A stretch of 64,000 nucleotides of DNA from contig JADQAV010000005.1 in the NCBI GenBank assembly GCA_019775845.1, forward strand, positions 248,001 through 312,000, in the 5' to 3' direction. The notes under the pieces are model-generated. The model did no database searches and had not been told where the DNA came from. It saw only the letters and a program-made list of their open reading frames with translations. Shown here piece after piece: positions 21,759 through 33,458 of the stretch (positions within the stretch are counted from its first letter, which is position 1; each line of letters begins with the position of its first letter). The translations under genes were made by a program, and so were the position numbers. The stretch is from Myrmaecium sp. VS I D KN 1. Its lineage: Eukaryota > Ascomycota > Dothideomycetes > Valsariales > Valsariaceae.

Positions 21759-24344
21759 ATGCGAACCGCTCTGGACAGGGTTCTGGCCAAACCATCGGCG
21801 CTGCGAGTCCTGCGAGAGATTGCCACCACTCCGCATTTCCCACAAGAATGCCTTCTTTCGTGGGCGAGCTGTTTCAACCATCGGATGCTTCCACAGGGCG
21901 GCCCCGTCAGGCATGACCATACCGCCGCTCAAGTATATCCAACCGTCAAACGAGTCTATGCTGGACGCACCAGCGCACGGCAATCCGACAGGAGAGAAGA
22001 TCGGCTCGATAGAAGGCCTCTCCTCAGCAAATACGAATATGTTCACCCGGACAATGCGCCGCATGTCCAGTCCACGGAAATCAACGCATCGACCACCGTG
22101 AAGCATGACTATAGGCCTTGGATCAAGATGCTTCACGATACAGAGAGGCAGTACGGACAGCATGGCTTGGTGTTATTGTGGGAGGAGTTGAGGCTGCGAG
22201 GCGTTGATCTACCCGTGGAAGGTCATGCAGCCCAAATTTTCTGGGACACCTTTCTCACTACGTCATCGTCGTACCTCTGCGACAGAGTGATCAAATATGC
22301 GCGTTCTGTCAAGCGGACGACGGGCCGCGTGTACTCTGGTCTATACAACATAGCAATGGGTCACTGGCTTTCGGGATCGCCGGACAAAGCTATGCGAGTG
22401 CATCGAATGCTGATGAGTTTTACCCGTCCCGCGCCAAAAACGCTTCGAAAGCTTGCGCGAATTGCAGGAGGAGATATCGCTTCGCTCAGTGTCTTTCGCA
22501 CCATATATCTCCAGAGTTCCGAGCGGAACGTGTACGACTCATTGATCACTCCCCTTTTGGAAGACGAACAGCATAGTATTGCCTCCGAGTGGCACGCCTT
22601 TTTAGTATCCCATGGTGATTTTCCATCGTCAGAGATGATGGCCAATCGGATTGTCCAGACTTTCGAACCTCGTTTGCCGGCCCCCGACAATCCGAAAGTC
22701 AGCGAGTCTCCTCTTACTTCAGGGGACGCTCCTAGAAAAGACGTGCCTGCCTCTAGTCAAAACACGCTGTCGCGAGAAACTATGAACACGATTCTCGGTC
22801 AATTCCATAGAATAAACGCAAAGGACAAAGACGATAGTTTTGTAGCCCGACTCTTTGCTACAAAGATGCTCTCAAATTCCGGACTCCTCCGTGCACTTCC
22901 AATGCTGGGCGTTCGGGCTATCGGCCCGCTTGCATTGCGAGAACTGGCACTGCGGGCCGAGACATTCGCGGAAGTCAAGAGTTATATATCGCACTTGAGA
23001 AAGATGCGGCTTGGCGTGCACAAGACCGTCTTCAGTCAGGCAGTCATCAACTTCGCTGAAACAGATAAGGCAGAGTTACTTCATGATTTAGTAACATGCG
23101 ATCTACATCCTGACGCCTTCGAGGACATGGAAGTGCAGCAAGACTTGCTTGAACAGTACATTGCAATGCGTGATTGGCGTCAAGCATATCGTACACTTGC
23201 CATCCTTACGCTGTTCCATGAGGATCCCGCTACGGAGTCCTGGAATCTGCTCTTACAGAAGTATACCCATGAGCGAGACATGACCCGACTAAGTAAGCTC
23301 CTAGACGATATGCGTACCTACGGAATCCCTTTGACTACAAAGTCTATCAGTCGTCTCTCTCGCGAGATTATCTCGTTCCGCCGTCCTGGCAAACGCGCTC
23401 AGCAGACCCAAGATCGAACGCATGACGATCTCCGCTGTATCATCAATATCTTGCGCAGTATCCTGGAGAGCAACGGCGAAGTTTATGCAGAGCGTTGGGT
23501 CGAAGTCATCATCCGACTCGGCATGTCCGGACGAATTGTGGAACTCCAAAGATTGATCTATTGGTTGCTAAATTGGTATGCTCCAGACACCGTTCGAGTG
23601 ACACGCCAGCGTGCAACTCCCGCAGCCAGCACGCCAGCGACCTTTGGTCCTCATGGGGATCCTCCATGCATACCTTCTCCCGGAATGCCCAACACGGACC
23701 CCGAGCACCCTTTCCATATCCTGTTTGGCCCGAGTTTCCAGGAGGCCCTCATCACCTGGGGACTCCGTGCGGCTCTTGATACTCCCTCTCCAGCCGAACG
23801 TAACATCAGACACACTAAAGCCCAGCGCCCGCCCTGGACCATCGGAATCACCATCCTCCGCACCCTGAAGCAGCGCGGGGTCAACGTCCAGCTGCCGCTC
23901 GTCTGTCGAGTCATTCTCGACAGGCTGGCCCCGCTATACGGTCCATCTGAGTCCGACCGCACCTCGAATCGGCGCATGCGGGTCAACAACCCGATGGGCT
24001 TCGAGGAGATGATCATGATGGCGGAAGAGGCGTTTGGCGAGCCGCTGCTGGAGCGCGTGTGCGTCAAGTGGTTACTGGCGGAGAAGAGGTGGTGGCAAAC
24101 AGGGAGACGGGGTCAGCAGGATGGACCTCCCTTGCGGGATGACTGGGTGTCACCCCTGCAAGGGAATCTGAGGCGACAAGCTGAAGACTGGCTCCGCCAT
24201 GGGTTCAAGACGAAGGAATTGGAGAGATTTGCCGAGGGTCGCCGCGGCGTCGAGGACATTGCCAGTAGTGACGACGAGGTATTTGCGCAGCTGGATTCTG
24301 CTGCATCTACCGAAGAGCGTCGACGGAAGCAGATCCGATGGTAG
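21759..24344 (+). CDS. Mitochondrial helical-repeat (PPR-like) protein
   Basis: Proteins of this type bind organelle RNA and support mitochondrial transcript stability or translation. The 861-residue intronless product has an Arg-rich, acid-poor start (MRTALDRVLAKPSALRVLRE) suited to mitochondrial import. The body is a series of antiparallel helix pairs spaced about 35 residues apart, for example YSGLYNIAMGHWLSGSPDKA, WRQAYRTLAILTLFHEDPA followed by ESWNLLLQKYTHERDMTRL, and WVEVIIRLGMSGRIVELQRL. These resemble degenerate pentatricopeptide repeats, as in Pet309-type factors, but I could not tie it to a named orthologue. The charged C terminus ends EERRRKQIRW. Divergence from COX7 fits a mitochondrial role. 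The first ATG is used. Confidence 0.75.
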   Translation: MRTALDRVLAKPSALRVLREIATTPHFPQECLLSWASCFNHRMLPQGGPVRHDHTAAQVYPTVKRVYAGRTSARQSDRREDRLDRRPLLSKYEYVHPDNAPHVQSTEINASTTVKHDYRPWIKMLHDTERQYGQHGLVLLWEELRLRGVDLPVEGHAAQIFWDTFLTTSSSYLCDRVIKYARSVKRTTGRVYSGLYNIAMGHWLSGSPDKAMRVHRMLMSFTRPAPKTLRKLARIAGGDIASLSVFRTIYLQSSERNVYDSLITPLLEDEQHSIASEWHAFLVSHGDFPSSEMMANRIVQTFEPRLPAPDNPKVSESPLTSGDAPRKDVPASSQNTLSRETMNTILGQFHRINAKDKDDSFVARLFATKMLSNSGLLRALPMLGVRAIGPLALRELALRAETFAEVKSYISHLRKMRLGVHKTVFSQAVINFAETDKAELLHDLVTCDLHPDAFEDMEVQQDLLEQYIAMRDWRQAYRTLAILTLFHEDPATESWNLLLQKYTHERDMTRLSKLLDDMRTYGIPLTTKSISRLSREIISFRRPGKRAQQTQDRTHDDLRCIINILRSILESNGEVYAERWVEVIIRLGMSGRIVELQRLIYWLLNWYAPDTVRVTRQRATPAASTPATFGPHGDPPCIPSPGMPNTDPEHPFHILFGPSFQEALITWGLRAALDTPSPAERNIRHTKAQRPPWTIGITILRTLKQRGVNVQLPLVCRVILDRLAPLYGPSESDRTSNRRMRVNNPMGFEEMIMMAEEAFGEPLLERVCVKWLLAEKRWWQTGRRGQQDGPPLRDDWVSPLQGNLRRQAEDWLRHGFKTKELERFAEGRRGVEDIASSDDEVFAQLDSAASTEERRRKQIRW

Positions 24345-24484
24345 CAGGATCGATCGGAGCAGAGCCGATGGAAGCTGAGCCGCTGGAGGCAGAGCCCGGG
24401 GAAGCAGAGCCGACCGACGACCAGAACCTGGAGGCGGTGAATCTGATGGTTGGCGTACTGTTGACGTTGGAACCAGAGGTTTGA
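24338..24484 (+). CDS. Possible 48-codon acidic frame overlapping the PPR-like stop
   Basis: An ATG at 24338 overlaps the PPR-like stop by 7 nt in another frame and opens 48 codons with evenly spaced EAEP repeats (AEPMEAEPLEAEPGEAEP) before TGA. It may be a short dicistronic frame, a lost C-terminal extension of the upstream protein, or a chance repeat. No homologue is known to me. Confidence 0.2.
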   Translation: MVAGSIGAEPMEAEPLEAEPGEAEPTDDQNLEAVNLMVGVLLTLEPEV

Positions 24485-25858
24485 CGCGAGGCTTTCAATC
24501 TCGTGGCAGAGATTCCCGCGCGTTCATTGATTTGCGTTTGCTATAACTATACCCAAGCTCAGAGTGATAATGTGCAGCTCCATGCAAACCGACGTCGTGC
24601 TTCGCCGCATCAACGGGACTGTCTCGTCACGTCGTGTGTATAGGAATTAACGAGCCCCATGCCTCTCTCTCTCTCCACTTCGTAATTCATCCTGTTCTCA
24701 TAGCCGTTACGGTGTTGTCCTGTTCGTTCTACCATCTCGATTCTTCTCTCCCCGCCACCCGACTCCCTCCCACAAGCAGGGCAAATACCGGGGACCGACT
24801 GCCCAGACGTGCGATGTGTTTCGCGGAGCAGATGTTTACGAGTAAGAAAAGGCAATAAACGAGAGAGAGAGAGGCAGAAAGAGTTCAAGTCAGCTCTACG
24901 GATATATATGCTCGTATCTGTATCCTCTCGTGGCACACGCGGTGACGACGATGGAGGGTTTCACATGCGTGGTAGGAGGAGCAAGCAAGCAAGGGAGCAC
25001 GGCACGTAAACTTGGACGAGTAAAAGAGAAACGAACGTAACGATTATGCTGCAAGGAACGGCGAAGAAAAAGAGGGGGAATAGAACCGAAACAAGAAAAG
25101 AAAAGAGAAAACGTCGCAAGATCCCCTACAGAACCCAACGCTAGCCAAAGGACAAGAAAAAATACCAAACATCTTTTAAGCCTCATTTCTCATCTCTCAT
25201 CCACTCATGCCAATCATAACGTCATATACGCGTAGGGACAGCCCCGTCAATCATAACTTTTCTTCCCTTCCTGCCATCCCACCCCCAGGCGTGACGTGAC
25301 ATGGTTTTAGGTAACCCCCAGAAAACATGGAAGGAAAAGAAGAAACATATACCCACATCTCAACCCTCCTTATACAAACCTTCAGATTTCCCCCTTTTTT
25401 TTTTTTTTTTGCCGAGGAAAGAACAGGAACGATAAGAAATAAAAAGAATGGAGAACCGGAAATCCAAGGGGAGGGAAGAAAGAAAAGAAGATTAACAAAA
25501 AGAAAGTGAGAAACCATCCCAAACTTTTATAATTTTCCCAGAGTGGAAACCCCCGTTTTGCCACCCGAAATGAATCACTGCTTTTAGTAGAGTATTTGAT
25601 ATCGTGGAAACATGACGTTGCGTGTGTGCGCATGCGCACATGGCATTGCTGCCTTTTGTTGTCTTTTTTATTCTCTGAGACGCGGGTCCGTCGAGATGTG
25701 TGGTCGGTTCATACATAAGTATATCGTTTTTTTTTTATTTCATCGTCGCTGACTTCATGACAGGGGGGTAAGTCGAGGCCGAAGGGAATAAATAGGTCGT
25801 GGTGGGCTCGGAAGCCATGCCGACTGATGAGACCACACGACGGCGTTGAATCAACTGA
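24345..25858. other. Convergent intergenic region
   Basis: Between two convergent 3' ends. It starts with the GCAGAGCCGA-type repeats of 24,345-24,420, then holds CT microsatellite sequence near 24,665-24,680, GA repeats near 24,860-24,880 and T/A runs near 25,392-25,410 and 25,725-25,740. No gene is supported apart from the doubtful short frame at its edge. Confidence 0.6.
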
Positions 25859-28201
25859 TTAGACCTCAGCCGCCCTCCTCTTCATGTCTCTCCTTCCGCT
25901 CTTGAAGCTCCTCATGGTTTCGCGGACACTTTGCATGTCAGCCCGGCTGGCGCCGCCGTGATAAGCCTTTTCACCTCGAGCGGTGCCGATGATGAGGGCG
26001 GCATTTCCATCCTCTTGCTGCTGGATGGAGATGGTTTTGCCCTCCATGTTGCCAGAGAACTTCAGGTTGATGCCGCCGTCTTCACCGTAATGCAGGGCGA
26101 TGGCACCGCTGTCGCCTTGGGTGGCAGTGGTTCGTCGCGACTCACTCGCTCGGCTGACGTGGTCGTGGTGCGCACTGCTCGCGCGGCTATGGCCCGAGCT
26201 GTCGCTCGCGACCCGGCTGTTTCGCTTGGTTTCCCGGTGAGGTTGCTCAGAGGGTTTGTCAACCGGCGCAATCTCGCCACTACGAGAGGCGGCAGCTCGT
26301 TGGTAAGCTTCTGCGCCTTTTGTTTTCAAGTCGAGGCTGTTGGTGTCATCATCTTGCTGGAACCGGCGGGCGTCAGTTGCCCGACGAGGCCGGCTGACCT
26401 CCCGCTCTGCATTTCGCTGGCTCTCCCGGCGGCGGAGGGCGAGCCTGTCGTTGTAGTCAACCGCTTCGAGATGTTTCGCGGTCAGTTCAGCGCGCGGCTC
26501 GTGGCCATAGTATGACTGGCGTCGCCGTGAAGATGCGCTGGACTCGACGGTCACGGCTCCGGATGACGTCGTATAGGATGTCGCCTTTGTACGACCGGAG
26601 GAGGCGAGAGAGGGCCGGCAGTTTGAGGATGTGCGTGAAGAGTTGGTTTCGGTCCGCACGATTGAGCGGCTACTGTCGCGACTAAGAGGCGAGGGAACCA
26701 TGGCTTGACCTTGCCTAACAGAGTACGGGTTCGAGTTGGTTGAGTGCGATTGGAGAAGCGGTGGACGGGCGCTGGGTTTCGAAGGCGGCGGGAGAGGCTT
26801 CGGATGAGGTGGAGCCATCAGTGCACGAGATGAAAAATGTTGCTCTTCATCTTCGCTATCGCCCTCCTCCTCCTCCTCCTCCTCCTCCTCCTCCTCCTCC
26901 TCCTCCTGCTCCTCTGCTGCTTCTTCATACGAGGATGAAGCCGTTGAAGACTCCTCGTCGTCCTCGTCGTCATACTCAGGAGGTGGAAGGGCGCGAGTGT
27001 TTGAGAATCGTGTACTAGGCCCTCGGACTTGTGATGGTGGCGGATATTGTAGCGCCATCGTAGGGTTCTCTGGGTATTGAGCGTGCTCATAGGGCATGGC
27101 AGCTGACTGGGAGTAGTGGATGACCGCCGGTCCACGGGTAGAGTAAGGGTTTTCCACCGTACGTTGAGGCATTGGCGGACGCGTCTCGTAGGTGGGAGTA
27201 GGAGGCTGAACGGCACCGGTTGGCGTGTAGAAACTTGCCATGGATGGTGGTGCAGCGACCATGGGGTAGGGATGGTTGAGCAATGCTGGCGGTGGTCCCT
27301 GAGACCGATCGGTCGGAAAGTGGTAGCTTTCATGCAGGCTACCCGCATGGAAGCTTACCGGCCTAGGGCGTGTGGTGGACAACGCCCGTGGACGTCGCGG
27401 TGCCTGTGCCGGTTGAACAATCGTTCGGTCATCATCGTTGTACATCGAGTAACGGCTTGAGCGCTGCGGTGGCGGCGAATACTCACGCGCCGGTCGCTGC
27501 GGTCGCTCCGGCCGTTCCGATCGCTCCGGGACCGCGGAGTACGGACCGCGGACATGTGTATCGCGGGTGGAGTCGATGCGTGGCGGCCTGGGCCTCCGGC
27601 TCTTTGGTTCCGAGCAGTCGCAATTCGGATCATCACATATCTGGTCTTGCTCCCGGATAAGCTCCCGTTCCCGTTCCCGTTCCCGGTCTGGTTCCCGTTC
27701 TCGTTCCCATACTCGTTCCAGTTCTCGTTCTCGTTCTCGTTCCCGTTCCCGCTCCCGTGGCCGGTCATGTTCATCTCTAAGCCGGCGTGGCGGGGCAGGC
27801 TTGGCCGGTAGCTTTCGTGGGCTACTTTGAGTACTCCGACGCTTCCTTTCGTCGGTGATGGTCGGTCGCCTGGCGCGTTTCTCGGGGCTAGCACTCCGCG
27901 TCGTCTTCGTGGCCGTTGGAGGGTTCAATCGGATAGGCAGAACGCGGGTGTCAAAACTTTGTGCGGAATCAGTACTACCCTTGGTCGCTGCGGTATGGCT
28001 CGAATACCCTGAATCGCTGGCGAGGTCGGGTAGAAAGCCTTCGCGCAATCTTGTCGTCTCCCTGGACATTTCGGACGACACGCGCTTCGCGACATTGGCC
28101 TGGCGACGTGTTTCCGGGATGGACGCATTAGCGTCCGAATCATAATCCTCGACGAAAGCCGCGATGGACCTGTTCACAACCGGCATCTTTCTCGGAAGCA
28201 T
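25859..28201 (-). CDS. Large intrinsically disordered hypothetical protein
   Basis: The 780-residue intronless product was not recognised by name. Most of it is low complexity: an Arg/Glu dipeptide region (PRERERERERERELERVWE, plus-strand 27,655-27,760), a Pro/Tyr-rich middle, and an uninterrupted run of about 15 Glu within an acidic patch (plus-strand 26,863-26,910). The best-structured part is near the C terminus: GAIALHYGEDGGINLKFSGN followed by MEGKTISIQQQEDGNAALIIG. It looks like a small beta domain and resembles the ends of other uncharacterised ascomycete proteins. A CDDPNCDC motif near the basic region could bind metal. No signal peptide or membrane segment is seen. Two ATGs lie close together (MLPRKMPVV); the first is used. 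Confidence 0.75.
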   Translation of the reverse strand: MLPRKMPVVNRSIAAFVEDYDSDANASIPETRRQANVAKRVSSEMSRETTRLREGFLPDLASDSGYSSHTAATKGSTDSAQSFDTRVLPIRLNPPTATKTTRSASPEKRARRPTITDERKRRSTQSSPRKLPAKPAPPRRLRDEHDRPRERERERERERELERVWEREREPDRERERERELIREQDQICDDPNCDCSEPKSRRPRPPRIDSTRDTHVRGPYSAVPERSERPERPQRPAREYSPPPQRSSRYSMYNDDDRTIVQPAQAPRRPRALSTTRPRPVSFHAGSLHESYHFPTDRSQGPPPALLNHPYPMVAAPPSMASFYTPTGAVQPPTPTYETRPPMPQRTVENPYSTRGPAVIHYSQSAAMPYEHAQYPENPTMALQYPPPSQVRGPSTRFSNTRALPPPEYDDEDDEESSTASSSYEEAAEEQEEEEEEEEEEEEEEGDSEDEEQHFSSRALMAPPHPKPLPPPSKPSARPPLLQSHSTNSNPYSVRQGQAMVPSPLSRDSSRSIVRTETNSSRTSSNCRPSLASSGRTKATSYTTSSGAVTVESSASSRRRQSYYGHEPRAELTAKHLEAVDYNDRLALRRRESQRNAEREVSRPRRATDARRFQQDDDTNSLDLKTKGAEAYQRAAASRSGEIAPVDKPSEQPHRETKRNSRVASDSSGHSRASSAHHDHVSRASESRRTTATQGDSGAIALHYGEDGGINLKFSGNMEGKTISIQQQEDGNAALIIGTARGEKAYHGGASRADMQSVRETMRSFKSGRRDMKRRAAEV
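26863..26910 (+). repeat. CCT trinucleotide run (poly-Glu on the minus strand)
   Basis: About 15 consecutive CCT units inside the coding region of the 780-residue protein. Its length probably varies between strains. Confidence 0.95.
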
Positions 28202-31200
28202 GATGAGGGTTCGGGCGACGCGCGGTCGAAGGGTTCACAAGACTGACAGGGCGGTCTTGTTAGAGTGGAGCGATGCTTTGTTGGCCCGCCAGGGTCTTGA
28301 ACGGACGGAAAGGCGGTCCGCTAGTGGATGGTGGTGGATTTAGCGGCGGCAAGAAGAGGTGGACAGTGGTGCGGGCCCAGCGCGAGGTGGTGAGAACAAC
28401 AAAAGGTCCGAGACGCGATGGTGGAGGTGGTGGAGGTGGTGGAGGTGGTGGAGGTCGCGGGCCGAGCGATAACGTGCTCGTTCTAATCGATAGGCGGGGG
28501 AGGCGGATCTCGAGAGTTTTCTTTTGCTCGTCCTCTTCGGATGCGACGCGAGAAGAGAGGATCGACGAGATTGCTGATCGACAATGTGAGTACGAGGCGG
28601 AGCAGTGGAAGGTGCAGGAGGAAGATATGAGCGTGGCATGCAGGCAGCGGGAGAGGAGGGAAAGAAGGAGATTGGAGAGGAGGGGAAAGTCGGAAGAGAA
28701 GAGAGGGAGAGAGGGAGGGAGGGAGAGGGAGGGAGGGAGAGGGAGGGAGGGAGAGGGAGGGGTTAACAGGTGTGGGTGGGAGTCATGGAAGAAAAGCCAT
28801 GCATGGGCTGAAGGGGGGAGGGGAAGGGGGGAAAAGAAGGGGGGGGGGTTGAACAACCTTGCCGCGTGGGACGTTTGGGCGAATGGCGGATGGCGAGCGG
28901 ACTGCTGCCTTCCTGTCGCTCCGATGTTGCTCTCTCGCCCGGTCGCTGTCGCCGACGCTCTGCGTGCCTCTGAGGAAATTTGCGAAAAGGAACTTCCAGT
29001 TCGCTCGGATGGGGGGAGGCGGGCGCGGGGGGTTAAATATGGGACATGCGGATGGCGGCCTGACGGGATGTGGTTGGGTGCACTCTGAGGATGGATGTAA
29101 AGTAGGTAGGTATGTGTGTGTACCTAGTAGTGTGTACTAGGAGTCGTCGGTAGGTAAGGTGGTCAGGGTGATCAGGTAAGGCATGCAGCAGCAACAGCAG
29201 GTGGTGGTGGGTGGAGGTGTAGGGCTTCCCAATCGAATTAGCACCGGGCATCAACGGCGGCTCTGGAGTCGGGAAGATCGGGGAAGGAAGGAGGAGGAGG
29301 GGGGAGGGGAGTGGGTGGTGATGGTGGCCTTCAGCTTGTTCTTAAGCACGAAACCAACCAGGGTGGCAGGAGAGAGGCAGAGAGGTCTCCGTAAGCAGTG
29401 GGCCGTCGTGAGTGGGCAGTGAGAGTTGTTGGGTCACGATCCGGCTGGGTAGGTATTTTAGGTAGCCAGTACATTATACATAGGTATTATCTGAGGACAG
29501 CTGGTCGGGGCACGGTGCGCTGTCTCGTCCTTCTCCCATCACCTTTTTTTCTGTTTGGATTCGGCACACAAGGCTCGTCATCGTCATATTTTTTGTTTTT
29601 CGGTCTGTGGGAGTCGACGTCGACCGAACGACGCAAGCAGAGCAACCAAGCGAAGCACGAAACACGACGCACGACGCCCGCGTCCCTGCTGGCCGGCTGC
29701 AGTTCTCGCGACCAGTCCGATGCCTGTTCACCACACGCGAATAAGGTACAGCAGCATCTCCAGGTCGATGCCATCGCATCTGCCTTGCTCACCCTCCTCC
29801 GCCTTCGTGAATGGCTGGCCCGGCCATCGCTCATCACACACGGCCACGGTCGCCCGGATGGCATCAACAGGACCTCTCTGACGGGACCGGCCCCTTTTTA
29901 TCTCTGCCCGGGCTCGCGGCACACCGAGCAGGAGGGCGTCGGGCGCTGAGTCGGCGTGGCATTCATCCGTATTCGAGGAGATCGCCTGCCATTCGTCCTC
30001 AGTCGGAGGGTGTGTAGCACCCAAGGAGACTTTCGGAAACAGACGAGCGGCTTCCCGGCCAGATGGGCATCGCTCACCTGCGGCCTACGGAAAAAAGCCG
30101 GAAGGAGGTCTGCCTCCCTCGCCCGTCGCACCCACGATCGTCATCCTCTCCCTCACGGCGTGCGCGAGCGCAAGCGTGAGCGGGACGGTTGGGACGATGC
30201 AAAGCCCAAATGGTGTGAAAGCAGTCGGTATCGCATGAACCGGAAGAACCAAGTTCGACGCGCGTGGCCAGCGATCTTCCCCGAGTAGAGGAAGGGGCCC
30301 TGACGATGTGAGATGTGAGTAATTGGCGCCAAACCCAACCCCTCACCTACGTTGCTGCACTGCTCCTGCGCGACACCTCTTCTCCCTCGCAGCGTGAGCT
30401 CGGCCGGTTCTCCACTTGGATTGGCACTGGGCATGACGCCCCTGTACCCTCTGGCCTCCGCTTCAAGCAGCGAACGAAGGAAAAGGCATAAGGATCCCGC
30501 AGAGACATCCCGCGCCTTGATGGTCCTCTCCTTCGTCTGGTGTCAGCATGCGGGAAGCGGATAAGCAACTCGATGATCTCGAGCTTGCAGCATACTCGTC
30601 AGACACAACCTGGCCTTCTACGCAATACGCCTCCGACTCGGGCAATCAGAAAAGAGTCAGTAGTCGTGCATGAGAGAGCACCCTCCCTCTCCAGTGCGGA
30701 CGCTCCCATCTCAGACGATCGTGCTGCGGAAACCCGCGCTGTATGCCACTACCCTGTCGAATCGATTCCGCGCAGATGTCTGTCTCTCCGGCTCTGCCCG
30801 CAGGACTCGTCTCATCCGGTGCGTTCCTGGGTGGAGTCGTTTAGCAACCCTTTATTCCATGCACCATCTCCGACACGTTCGGATTCCTCGTCTGTTTTAC
30901 AAGCCGCGTCTGAATTCTGGATGTGCGATTATACGATTTGCAGGTTTTTTCTGTATCACATGTCCACCCCAACAACGTCAGGGTTTGTCGTGGTGACGGC
31001 TGGTCCCGAGGGCCGGCTCCAACCCATCCACAGGTACTGGTCAAAGATAATCCGGAACGTCCTGGCTGTCCCTGTCCGTTGGACGACCGAATGAGTGGTC
31101 AACTGCGTGTTTGTCGTTTCTGAACATATAATGCCCAGCAGCATTGAGCTGCTTTTCACCGCTTCTTCAAAGGACAAATAGCAGTTCATCCCCGTGCCAC

Positions 31201-33458
31201 GCTTGCTCAAGGAACCATCTAACCTGGAGCCCATCACGACACGGTTGAAAGTAAGTCAGTTCTACTAGCCGGACGCAGATCAAAAGCGCGGTGGGTTGTA
31301 CAACGCCCTCGAACGAAAGCGATCCACGCGGACGCCAATCACCAGCCGACCAAGGTGCGCTCAGCATATCCTTCCCGAATGACCCAGACGATAAGCTTCC
31401 AGGTTCCCCACAAACAGCCAGTTGTGGAATACTCCGGGTTACGCCACGGAAGAGCCGCAGCATGGCATTGGCATGGCTGCCAGCAGATCAGAAGACCTAT
31501 AGCCTCTTCACGGTGTCTCTGGTAGCTTCGTCGCAGGTTGACCGAGAAGGTCCGGTGAAGGCTTCTTCGGTGACCGAAGCCAATAATACTCCTACTGTCT
31601 GTCCGTCAACGGGACACATTCGCTCCTTACCTAAGGAGGCTGACAATGCGTTGGATGACGCTGGGGCCGCGTATCAACTCGACCAGCCATCCGAGGGCCG
31701 AGTTGTTGACATGTTGCCAAAAGAGTCAGTTCTATGGAGCGGTGCCGAGCCACACTGGGCAAGCCACGTCAACAGACCCCTGGGCCTGTCCGGCTTCCCG
31801 CAACCGCACTGTCCACCTCCAACCCCACACCCGCCTTCCCGCCTCACTCCACGCCTCCGCGTGCCTGAGTCAGCAACGCGTAGCCGGGAGCAGCGTCAGG
31901 CCCGTTTCGTACGTACTCCACCGAGGGCATGATCGCGCTAATCCGACCTGGGCGAGCTTCTCTAAGTGACATGTCCGCCTAACCAATTCAAGGAGGCTGC
32001 TCTTTCCAATCCGTCAACTTGCGCAATTTCGACCTCAACCTCACCAGACCGCCGCATCTTCTCGCAACTATTCCGTGATCCACAGCCCTACAGTAAACCC
32101 CGCCCCCCACCTAGCTTCTCCACAATCCACGGAGAAGAAATGGCGTTGACTTGTCGGTGTACACTATACACTATCTTTCGCCAGTCTTTTCCCCCATCGA
32201 GACACATGTAACTGATCGCCGTCCCTGAACTAAGAATGGGATGTACAGTAGTTGGACAACCACCCTTTCTTTAGCCCCAATTTGAACCAGAACTACTCAC
32301 TGTCAGGGCATGCGTGGCTCATCGTGCTTGACGGTCCCGAAAGTAATGCTCTGGAAATAGCAGCAGCGATACACGAGATATGGGACCGGGGGATCTGAGG
32401 AATCCACATCCGACATCTTCACGAGGCGACTTCTCGGGTGATCCTTACAGATCGGCATCGCGTTCCCGCTCATAGCGGAGCACATGTATGTCGATATTGG
32501 CACTTTCCTTGAGCGGCCCAGCGGCCTTGTGGGCTTGAGGATACCCACCGAATCGTTTGAAGTACTCGAGATGACTATTCCCATTGAACATGCGCATCTG
32601 CCTAACGTGAGGATGATCATCTGAAGGAACCCATGTATAACTGTACGGAGGACACGCGAATACCCCCGTATATAATGCGATACAGACATAGGATCGAAAA
32701 CATCCGAAAGGAATGAAGCTAGACAGAGATCGGAGCAGAAATATATCGTGATAATTTAAATGTTGGCAACAGTCTTAGGGTTGGTAGATAGGTGAGGATT
32801 TCGTGTCGACAGTGATTCAGATAGTGATTACAATCAAAGATTTGTCGGATGGTGAATAACAGCGTAACGCGAGAAGAGGAGCGCGGAAGAGAAGACAGAG
32901 CTGTCTGACACCAAGATACTAACGAGCTTCTATTGCTCCTGGTCTATCGATTCGATGAATGAAGGGGCAAGCAATGCGAATCCTATTATCCTTTGCTTTC
33001 AGATTCATGCTTTCTTCAGTAATATTGTTAATTATATTGAGTTTTGAGGTTGGGTTTTCGAGCGTCCGTTAGATATAAATGCCGTAGAACATTACTCTGA
33101 GACCAATCGACATAGAGGCCTGGACACGAAGCTCAGAACATCTTAAAAGAGGTCCTCCGTTTGATATCCCGAGTATACACGTATAAATACCTACTATACA
33201 CCACTGCGCCGTTCCAGTACCCGGATCGACCAGATGCCTGAAATTGTCGCCTGACAGCCTCATTACCGCCCTCTCCACTTTTTTAGTCAGGACGTCCATC
33301 AAGCCCCCCGCAACAAGCACAAGCCACATCCGCAGACCATCCGGCACTATTTGCTACCCTTTACTGACCACATACGGTACATTATCTCACGCTCGACGCA
33401 ACCACCCCACCGCATCAATCAGTCAAATCGCCGGGAGGAACAGAAGCAAAAGGGAAAA
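28202..33458. other. Gene-poor region of 5.3 kb
   Basis: No gene could be supported. The first part is the G/A-rich promoter side of the 780-residue gene, with GGTGGA repeats at 28,420-28,455 and GGGA repeats at 28,690-28,760. Between 29,600 and 32,000 several plus-strand frames of 100-210 codons occur (for example 30,540-31,094 and 31,291-31,932) without domains. A minus-strand frame ending at 32,445 reads like protein (EYFKRFGGYPQAHKAAGPL), but no start, splice partner or family was found. Decayed genes or an RNA gene remain possible. Confidence 0.4.

Noticed and set aside
28273-29088. Plus-strand 271-codon frame with a Gly run
   Set aside because: It is a translation of GGTGGA and GGGA simple repeats in promoter DNA of the neighbouring minus-strand gene.
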